A DNA stretch of 11,414 nt from an uncultured Bacilli bacterium (GTDB taxonomy: Bacteria; Bacillota_I; Bacilli_A; RF39; UBA660), in the NCBI GenBank assembly GCA_944372725.1, contig CALWAA010000146.1, positions 1-11,414 on the forward strand. Reading direction: 5' to 3'. The notes under the pieces are model-generated. The model saw only the letters and a program-made list of their open reading frames with translations, was not told the DNA's origin and made no database searches. Below, in pieces: positions 7,440 through 11,414 of this stretch (positions are counted from its first letter, which is position 1; every line of letters starts with the position of its first letter). Position numbers and translations under genes: made by a program.

Positions 7440-7443
7440 AAAT

Positions 7444-7899
7444 TTATTCTAAATATTTTATTTTACTTGTTTTTCCTAAAAGATAATCACTTGATATTGA
7501 GAATAAATTACTTAAAGAATAAAGTGTAGCAGTACTTATGGGATAGTGTCCTCTTTCATATTCACTGATAATTGTATTTGCTATATTTAATTTTTTAGCA
7601 AGTTTATCTTGGGTTAATTTAAATTCTTTTCTAAGTTCTTTTAATCTTTTACCACTTATTTTAGTGTCTATTTCATTTATTTCATCTTTATATCTTTTTA
7701 GTTCTGTGAAATCAAAGACATAATCAAAAGATATTTTAAAGTGGTTTACTAAAGTGTTTAGATGTTTGATAGGAATAATATCATATTGTTGCTCGTATTG
7801 GTTATAAGTACTTCTAGCTACATTTAATATTTTAGCTACATCTTCTTGGGTTATTTCATATAAATCTCTTAAATCTTTTAATTTTATTCCATAATTCAT
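7444..7899 (-). CDS. Transcriptional regulator with two Xre-type helix-turn-helix domains
   Basis: The start is ATG at 7899, supported by GGAG (complement of 7907-7910) 7 nt upstream; a longer frame to 7989 exists but has no ribosome site and crosses the promoter region. The 151-residue product has one Xre/HTH_3 domain at about 5-60 (ITQEDVAKILNVARSTYNQYE) and a second at about 84-142 (LTQDKLAKKLNIANTIISEYE), joined by a charged linker. Both keep the TQ-x-x-(V/L)A start and the YE of the fifth helix. Tandem Xre proteins are common in phage and mobile regions; the target is unknown. An IS200-type element abuts the 3' end, so the last few residues may have been altered by the insertion. Phased ATATTGA repeats upstream are candidate self-binding sites. 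Confidence 0.85.
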   Translation of the reverse strand: MNYGIKLKDLRDLYEITQEDVAKILNVARSTYNQYEQQYDIIPIKHLNTLVNHFKISFDYVFDFTELKRYKDEINEIDTKISGKRLKELRKEFKLTQDKLAKKLNIANTIISEYERGHYPISTATLYSLSNLFSISSDYLLGKTSKIKYLE

Positions 7900-7918
7900 A
7901 ATTTTTCTCCACAAACAG

Positions 7919-7992
7919 ATTATCGCATTTATATTTGTTAGAGAAAAATATTGACTGAAATATTGAAAAATATATTGATTTTTATTCAATAT
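7919..7992 (-). promoter_or_regulatory. Xre promoter region with 12-bp phased repeats
   Basis: On the minus strand a GATAAT -10 (complement of 7919-7924) has only a poor -35 (TTTTCT, complement of 7942-7947). Directly upstream, ATATTGA recurs at 7948, 7960 and 7972, exactly 12 bp apart, and its inverse TCAATAT lies at 7986-7992. AATATTGAA (7959-7967) and TTCAATATT (7985-7993) form a perfect 9-bp inverted repeat. Confidence 0.5.
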
Positions 7993-8087
7993 TCTTGTAT
8001 AGCAGAAATATATAGTAGATAAATGTGTGATAAAAATATTGAGATGTTTTGATTGGATTTATGTCAAGTTTTTAGACACTCCTTTCA

Positions 8088-8540
8088 GTGTTTATTATTT
8101 TATCACATTGTCCACACTTTTGTGTCTATATATCTATTCTAACACCAAGTGCTACAGCAGATACATTTTATACAGCAGAAAGGGGAACAACTGTATATAA
8201 TGGCAGACCAACAACATGGACAGGGAAAGTAGGATTAATGTATCCAAGTGATTATGGTTATGCAGTGTTAGCAAGTAGTTGTGCAAGAACAACTAATTTA
8301 GGAAGTTATGATACAACAGCCTGTGCTGGTAATAACTGGCTTAAAAGCGATGCAACACAATGGACTCTCACTCCTGACTCTTCTACAATGTATAGTGTCT
8401 TTAATGTCACCTTCAGCGGCAATTTGTACAACTACGTCGCCCCCCAAGGCTATGGTGCCCGTCCATCTATTTATCTAAAATCTAGTATCGCTATTATGGG
8501 TGGTAGTGGTACTTATAGTGATCCGTACTTGATTTCTTAA
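8088..8540 (+). pseudogene. 5'-truncated surface/adhesin-like protein fragment with DUF6273-like C-type-lectin-like domain
   Basis: An open frame of 150 codons from a GTG with no ribosome site. Residues 1-22 look like random read-through. From about residue 26 (FYTAERGTTVY, WTGKVGLMYPSDYGYA) the sequence resembles the C-terminal part of large secreted proteins I recall from uncultured gut Bacillota. The end (QWTLTPDSS, SVFNV, GARPSIYL, then GGSGTYSDPYLIS) follows the DUF6273-like W-x-L-R/S-P to G-V-R-P-A/S-L pattern, a C-type-lectin-like fold used for ligand binding. There is no signal peptide or start region, so I read it as a remnant or silent cassette. Its native 3' end and terminator are kept. 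Residues 104-125 use mostly C-ending codons and are GC-rich, unlike everything around them. A short real protein cannot be excluded. Confidence 0.6.
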
Positions 8541-8548
8541 TTTATTAG

Positions 8549-8586
8549 CTGATAAACTATCAACTTGATATTTTATCAGTTTTTTT
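8549..8586 (+). terminator. Intrinsic terminator after the surface-protein fragment
   Basis: CTGATAAA (8549-8556) pairs with TTTATCAG (8572-8579), with a further inner TATC/GATA stem, followed by seven T (8580-8586). A strong terminator placed 8 nt after the stop indicates the true 3' end of the original gene. Confidence 0.85.
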
Positions 8587-8587
8587 C

Positions 8588-8616
8588 TTGCTATTTAGTA
8601 TTATCCTTGATAAAAT
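8588..8616 (+). promoter_or_regulatory. Promoter of the HipA-like kinase gene
   Basis: TTGCTA (8588-8593), a 17-nt spacer and TAAAAT (8611-8616) with an extended -10 TG at 8608-8609. It starts within 2 nt of the preceding terminator. A GTGGTGG ribosome site precedes ATG 8638. Confidence 0.6.
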
Positions 8617-8637
8617 AATTAAGAGAGTGGTGGTAAA

Positions 8638-9501
8638 ATGATTGATTTTACTTTAGCTAAAGAAGTTTTAAATAATTATAGTGGTAGTGAAGTTAAAAAA
8701 ACTATTATTTATAATAACAAAAAATATTTAGTTAAGTTTCCAGATCCGATAAGAGAAAAGAATAAAAATATCTCTTATATTAATAATGCTTATTCTGAGT
8801 ATGTTGGTAGTAATATATTTAGTTTGTGTGGTTTTAATACTCAAAGTACAATTCTTGGTTTATATTATTATCATGATAAAGAAAAAGTTGTTTGTGCATG
8901 CTTAGATTTTACTGATGAGATACATGAATTATATGAGTTCGAAAATTTGGCATTAAGTATTAATCCTGATAAAAAGATTGGAACTGATTTTTTGGATATT
9001 TTAGAAGTTTTGAAAAATATTTATGATGATGATAAAATGTTATTTAAGTTTTTAGATATGTTTATTATAGATGCTTTTATTGGAAATACTGATAGACATA
9101 ATGGTAATTGGGGATTTATGTATAATAAGAAAGATGGTACGATGGAATTTGCTCCTATTTATGATAATGGTTCTTGTTTAAATCCAATCTTTGAAGATAG
9201 TGAAATAGAAAAGTTAGATAATATAGAGTTTAAAAATATTGCTTATAATGTTTATTCTTGTTTAAAAATAGATAATAAGAAAATTCATTATTTTGATTTT
9301 ATTAAAAGTATGAATAATAGTTTATGTAATGATGCTTTAATAAGAGTTTTTCCTAATATAGATATAGATAAAATTGTTGATTTTATTAATAATATAGAAG
9401 GAATGAGTAATGTAAGGAAGAAGTTTTATAGTGATGTTTTATCTTTTAGATATCAAGAGTTAGAAAAAGTATATTATAAGTTAAAAGAAGCTATGACCTA
9501 G
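8638..9501 (+). CDS. HipA/CtkA-like serine/threonine kinase (stand-alone)
   Basis: The product has 287 residues. The catalytic core of the HipA-like kinase fold is present: IGNTDRHNGNWGF (148-160), with Asp152 as likely base and Asn157 as metal ligand, and FAPIYDNGSCL (171-181), with Asp176 in the DFG-equivalent place. A probable ATP-binding Lys33 sits in KKYLVKFP, and Glu54 follows in AYSEYVG. The length and the absence of a separate N-terminal domain resemble Helicobacter CtkA or short HipT-type proteins rather than full HipA (about 440 residues). Known relatives phosphorylate proteins such as tRNA synthetases, but the target here is unknown. No HipB-like gene is adjacent on the same strand; the nearest HTH gene is 0.7 kb away and opposite. 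The last 11 nt overlap the 3' end of the convergent sortase gene. Confidence 0.85.
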   Translation: MIDFTLAKEVLNNYSGSEVKKTIIYNNKKYLVKFPDPIREKNKNISYINNAYSEYVGSNIFSLCGFNTQSTILGLYYYHDKEKVVCACLDFTDEIHELYEFENLALSINPDKKIGTDFLDILEVLKNIYDDDKMLFKFLDMFIIDAFIGNTDRHNGNWGFMYNKKDGTMEFAPIYDNGSCLNPIFEDSEIEKLDNIEFKNIAYNVYSCLKIDNKKIHYFDFIKSMNNSLCNDALIRVFPNIDIDKIVDFINNIEGMSNVRKKFYSDVLSFRYQELEKVYYKLKEAMT

Positions 9502-10324
9502 CTTCTCTTTTTATTAGTTTGGCATGCATTACTACTTTATCTGTTTTGTTGTAGCATGTTGATAAGGTTATTATTTTGTCTGTTGAATTTATGGTTGTGT
9601 CAAATTCTACAGCACTTCTATTTTTTAACATGTCTAAGAATGTTTGGTATTCTGTGTCTGTTGCAAATTCTGTTTGAATATAGTCATTGGTTGTTTCGAT
9701 ATGATAGACACTAAATACTTGCCATAATGTATTTTCGGTTGGTGTGGATAGTTTAATAATATGATTGTCAGTATTGTTATACCAAGAACTGCTAAGAATA
9801 TTTCTTAGGGAACCAAACATGGTTTTGTTATTCATTCCATGAGCATAAAGAATGGTATTTCTATCTAAGTTTTCGGTATCATTTCGATAGTCCATAAATA
9901 CCCATCCAGCTTGGTTATAGCTTTTATTATAAGAATGAGTTAGATAATAATCATTATTATTTGTTTGAACAAAAGGATAGTTAATATTGGTACCATTTAC
10001 TTTTATCCAACCTTTGGTTTCATCATTTAATTTTATTAATTCATTAAAATTAACATTAATTAAATTCATCTTTATATAGTCCCAGTAAGGATTAGATTCA
10101 GGTATTTCTTCTGGTTGTTTGATAATTTCGGTTTCTTCACTATCTGGTACTTCTTCAATTTTTACAACATCTTCTATTTCTTTTATTTCACTATTAGTTT
10201 TATTTGTATCAATAAAATAATTAATTAAATCAATTCCTGATTTCATTAAGAAAATAAAGGCAATTAAAAAAATGATAACAGCGATTAAGTTTTCCCATTT
10301 TAATTTATATCTTTTCTTTGTCAT
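9491..10324 (-). CDS. Class B sortase
   Basis: The product has 277 residues. A basic N-terminus and one membrane helix (about 12-37) lead into an acidic, Glu/Pro-rich spacer (45-78) and the sortase barrel (about 80-275). His162 (LYAHGM) and Cys257 (TLSTC) are the catalytic pair, and the layout with helices before the barrel matches SrtB. The position of the third residue, normally Arg before a V-V-x-x-A-K strand, is Lys263 (TDKVVMHAK). Sortases cleave a sorting signal on secreted proteins and attach them to the cell wall or to pilin subunits. No sorting-signal protein is visible in the window. AGGTGAT (complement of 10328-10334) supports the start. It lies downstream of lexA on the same strand but has its own promoter and is separated by a terminator. 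Confidence 0.92.
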   Translation of the reverse strand: MTKKRYKLKWENLIAVIIFLIAFIFLMKSGIDLINYFIDTNKTNSEIKEIEDVVKIEEVPDSEETEIIKQPEEIPESNPYWDYIKMNLINVNFNELIKLNDETKGWIKVNGTNINYPFVQTNNNDYYLTHSYNKSYNQAGWVFMDYRNDTENLDRNTILYAHGMNNKTMFGSLRNILSSSWYNNTDNHIIKLSTPTENTLWQVFSVYHIETTNDYIQTEFATDTEYQTFLDMLKNRSAVEFDTTINSTDKIITLSTCYNKTDKVVMHAKLIKREARS

Positions 10325-10340
10325 ATCATCACCTTTTTTT

Positions 10341-10370
10341 ATTATATCATGTTCTATTGTTTATAGTAAA
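10341..10370 (-). promoter_or_regulatory. Sortase promoter
   Basis: On the minus strand: TTTACT (complement of 10365-10370), an 18-nt spacer and TATAAT (complement of 10341-10346) with an extended -10 TG. The predicted transcript starts next to the ribosome site, leaving a leader of only about 10 nt. Confidence 0.6.
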
Positions 10371-10375
10371 TAAAT

Positions 10376-10400
10376 AAAAAACTGTCTTATGAACAGCTTC
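10376..10400 (-). terminator. Probable terminator of lexA
   Basis: On the minus strand, CTGTT pairs with GACAG (one wobble) around a 5-nt loop, and the stem extends through AAG against the first T residues; a TTTTTT tract follows. It lies within 26 nt of the lexA stop. Confidence 0.65.
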
Positions 10401-10401
10401 T

Positions 10402-11031
10402 TTAAAATTTGCGATATAAACCAATTGCTTTTCCAAGAATTGTTACGTTGTCTAAGATGATTGGAGCCATGGTATCGTTTTCTGGTTGTAATCTAATATG
10501 GCCTTTCTCTTTATAAAAGGTTTTTAATGTTACTTCATTTTCACTTGTCATTGCTACAACAATATCACCATTTTTAGCAGTACTTTGCTTTTGAACGATC
10601 ACAATATCACCATCAAATATACCAGCATTAATCATTGATTCACCACTTACATTTAGAGTAAATATGGTTTCTTTCGCAGGAATAATACTTGCTGGTAAAT
10701 CAAAAAATTCGTTTGGTCTTTCTATTGCTTCAATAGGACTACCGGCAGTTATTTTACCAAGTAGAGGAACTTTTACAAGTTCTTCATTTTTCTCTTCATA
10801 TTCATTATCTACTAGTATTTCCATTGCTCTAAATTTATTGTTGTCTACTTTTAAATATCCTGCTTTACATAAATTTTTAACATGAGTGTGAACCGTAGCA
10901 GGGCTAGATAAATTAAGTCCTTTTCCTATTTCTCTTATTGATGGTGGATAGCCATGAGTCGCAGTAAATTTTTTGATAAAGTCTAATACATTGTTTTGTT
11001 TTTCGGTTAATTCTTTGAATTTTGTTTCCAT
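10402..11031 (-). CDS. lexA: LexA repressor (SOS response)
   Basis: I start at ATG 11031, where GGAGGT (complement of 11039-11044) lies 7 nt upstream; the longer frame to 11079 has no such support and covers the promoter. The product has 209 residues. The N-terminal winged helix carries LTEKQNNVLDFI and YPPSIREIGKGLNLSSPATVHTH, typical of LexA. The cleavage site is Ala96-Gly97 (ITAGSP), with Ser132 (GESM) and Lys170 (TLKTF) as the catalytic dyad of the S24 self-cleavage domain. RecA filaments trigger this cleavage and relieve repression of DNA-damage genes. A divergent microprotein gene shares the upstream region, and a candidate box overlaps the lexA -35, so autoregulation is likely. Confidence 0.96.
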   Translation of the reverse strand: METKFKELTEKQNNVLDFIKKFTATHGYPPSIREIGKGLNLSSPATVHTHVKNLCKAGYLKVDNNKFRAMEILVDNEYEEKNEELVKVPLLGKITAGSPIEAIERPNEFFDLPASIIPAKETIFTLNVSGESMINAGIFDGDIVIVQKQSTAKNGDIVVAMTSENEVTLKTFYKEKGHIRLQPENDTMAPIILDNVTILGKAIGLYRKF

Positions 11032-11050
11032 TTTGTTTACCTCCAACAAT

Positions 11051-11079
11051 ATATTAACATAAAAACATATGAATGTCAA
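11051..11079 (-). promoter_or_regulatory. lexA promoter
   Basis: On the minus strand: TTGACA (complement of 11074-11079), a 17-nt spacer and TAATAT (complement of 11051-11056). The -35 is overlapped by the candidate LexA site at 11077-11090, and the spacer contains an AACATATG core at 11064-11071. Confidence 0.75.
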
Positions 11080-11090
11080 ACAAATGTATT
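11077..11090. promoter_or_regulatory. Candidate LexA box at lexA
   Basis: CAAACAAATGTATT shares AACAAATGTAT exactly with the site at 11122-11135 in front of the divergent gene. Compared with the Bacillus box CGAAC-N4-GTTYG, one half fits well (CAAAC, the complement of GTTTG) and the other is degenerate. Confidence 0.5.
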
Positions 11091-11116
11091 TATTTTGTAA
11101 AATTATTAAAAAGCAC

Positions 11117-11146
11117 TTGTACGAACAAATGTATATGCGATATAAT
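11117..11146 (+). promoter_or_regulatory. Promoter of the 48-residue membrane protein gene
   Basis: TTGTAC (11117-11122), an 18-nt spacer and a perfect TATAAT (11141-11146). Both hexamers are overlapped by candidate LexA half-sites. The ribosome site AAGGAG is at 11155-11160, giving a very short leader. Confidence 0.7.
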
Positions 11147-11152
11147 GTTCGT
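11121..11152. promoter_or_regulatory. Candidate LexA operator of the divergent microprotein gene
   Basis: ACGAACA (11121-11127) and TGTTCGT (11146-11152) are perfect inverted half-sites of the Gram-positive SOS box, but lie 18 bp apart rather than facing each other across 4 bp. Each can be read as half of a degenerate 14-bp box: CGAACAAATGTATA (11122-11135) and CGATATAATGTTCG (11138-11151), with centres 16 bp apart. The second covers the -10. Confidence 0.6.
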
Positions 11153-11170
11153 GTAAGGAGTTGAGATATT

Positions 11171-11317
11171 ATGGTTAAAAGTTTGAAAAAATTTGGAGGA
11201 GCTCTAATGCTTTATGCGGTTATCTTTTTTGGAATTCTTGCGATTGCATCAAGGATTAATTATGTTGAAGGGCATAATACGATAATGAATGATGAGGTTG
11301 TAGCTCTTCAAAAATAG
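11171..11317 (+). CDS. Small single-pass membrane protein, probably SOS-induced (candidate cell-division inhibitor)
   Basis: The product has 48 residues. A basic start (MVKSLKKFGG) is followed by one hydrophobic helix at about 10-27 (ALMLYAVIFFGILAIAS) and a short polar tail ending NDEVVALQK. The charge pattern predicts N-terminus inside and C-tail outside. AAGGAG lies 10 nt before the ATG and a TATAAT promoter before that, so I regard it as a real gene. It diverges from lexA across about 140 bp containing candidate LexA sites. In Bacillus the same position is held by yneA, an SOS-induced, membrane-anchored division inhibitor of about 100 residues with a LysM domain; this protein has no LysM. 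Inference: a minimal SOS division checkpoint peptide, comparable in concept to SosA or SidA. I see no sequence similarity that proves it. Confidence 0.7.
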   Translation: MVKSLKKFGGALMLYAVIFFGILAIASRINYVEGHNTIMNDEVVALQK

Positions 11318-11345
11318 GTTTGCTGTAAACTTTCCTCAATGTTCA

Positions 11346-11374
11346 TTAATAAAAATAATAATTTGTGATATAAT
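11346..11374 (+). promoter_or_regulatory. Promoter of the gene at the right edge
   Basis: A perfect TATAAT (11369-11374) with an extended -10 TG at 11366-11367 and a weak -35 (TTAATA, 11346-11351; 17-nt spacer). The ribosome site AGAGGTGAGG (11381-11390) follows. Confidence 0.6.
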
Positions 11375-11393
11375 AACAAAAGAGGTGAGGTAA

Positions 11394-11414
11394 GTGGAGT
11401 ATAAAAAGTTTGAG
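11394..11414 (+). CDS. Start of an unidentified gene (partial, 7 codons)
   Basis: GTG at 11394 follows AGAGGTGAGG by 3 nt and is preceded by an extended -10 promoter. The visible residues are (M)EYKKFE. Seven residues are too few to name a family. It lies in the same direction as the microprotein gene but has its own promoter, so it is probably a separate unit. Confidence 0.6.

Larger units (their letters stand above)
6745..7440 (+). mobile_element. IS200-type insertion sequence (IS200/IS605 family, tnpA only)
   Basis: The element has a subterminal hairpin near each end, a single Y1 transposase gene, a leader stem that buries the tnpA ribosome site, and about 100 nt of structured sequence after tnpA. 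There are no terminal inverted repeats or target duplications, as expected for this family, which moves as single-stranded DNA. No tnpB is present. The exact tips cannot be set from one copy; the coordinates are from the left hairpin flank to just after the right hairpin and may be off by 5-10 nt. It sits between the fic terminator and the 3' end of the Xre gene and appears intact. Confidence 0.85.

Noticed and set aside
7900..7989. N-terminal extension of the Xre regulator up to 7989
   Set aside because: The extension lacks a ribosome site and covers the -10 and repeat region; the ATG at 7899 has GGAG at proper spacing and begins a normal HTH domain.
8062..8083. Sequence reading TGTCAAG..AGACACTCC that resembles the end of an IS256-like element beside the truncated surface-protein fragment
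   Set aside because: No matching inverted copy or transposase is present, and the resemblance is from memory only.
7444..9501. Xre regulator plus HipA-like kinase as one HipBA-type toxin-antitoxin operon
   Set aside because: They are on opposite strands and separated by the surface-protein fragment and a terminator; HipB is normally a single-HTH gene directly upstream and overlapping.
11318..11345. Terminator after the microprotein (GTTT..AAAC near 11318-11330)
   Set aside because: Only a 4-bp stem and no T tract.

Overview
This is a very AT-rich window with Gram-positive hallmarks: strong AGGAGG-type ribosome sites, TTGACA/TATAAT promoters, U-tract terminators, a class B sortase, a Firmicutes-type divergent lexA locus and a clostridial-type FeoB. 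It looks like chromosomal DNA of a low-GC member of the Bacillota. A gut Bacilli or Erysipelotrichia/RF39-like lineage is my inference. All 13 stop codons I can read are TAA (7) or TAG (6), with no TGA. Tryptophan is written TGG, so I see no sign of recoding.

Layout. (1) 1-2566: iron module. A DtxR/MntR-type repressor, cut by the window edge, diverges from feoA-feoB. The shared intergenic region holds an 18-bp palindrome over the feo promoter. (2) 2616-3904: a single-gene unit for a DUF4143-type AAA ATPase, with a near-consensus promoter and a strong terminator. (3) 3918-5617: a two-gene operon of a TVP38/TMEM64-type membrane protein and RmuC. (4) 5634-6738: a Fic-domain protein with three tandem 11-12 bp repeats directly upstream of its promoter and a 15-bp terminator stem. 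(5) 6745-7440: an IS200-type insertion sequence (tnpA only) with end hairpins and a leader that buries the tnpA ribosome site. (6) 7441-9501: accessory region with a tandem-HTH Xre regulator (minus strand), a 5'-truncated surface-protein fragment containing a GC-rich, C-ending-codon island, and a HipA/CtkA-like kinase. (7) 9491-11414: class B sortase and LexA (both minus strand), a divergent 48-residue membrane microprotein sharing the lexA control region, and the first codons of a further gene.

The points I would look at first are these. The microprotein opposite lexA sits under candidate LexA sites, where Bacillus keeps the division inhibitor yneA. The codon island at 8397-8462 resembles the variable region of a diversity-generating retroelement target, although no reverse transcriptase or template repeat lies in the window. 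A 9-nt match links the IS200 leader loop to the region after tnpA. The iron genes, rmuC and lexA look like core genome; 5634-9501 looks like accessory DNA with mobile-element traffic.
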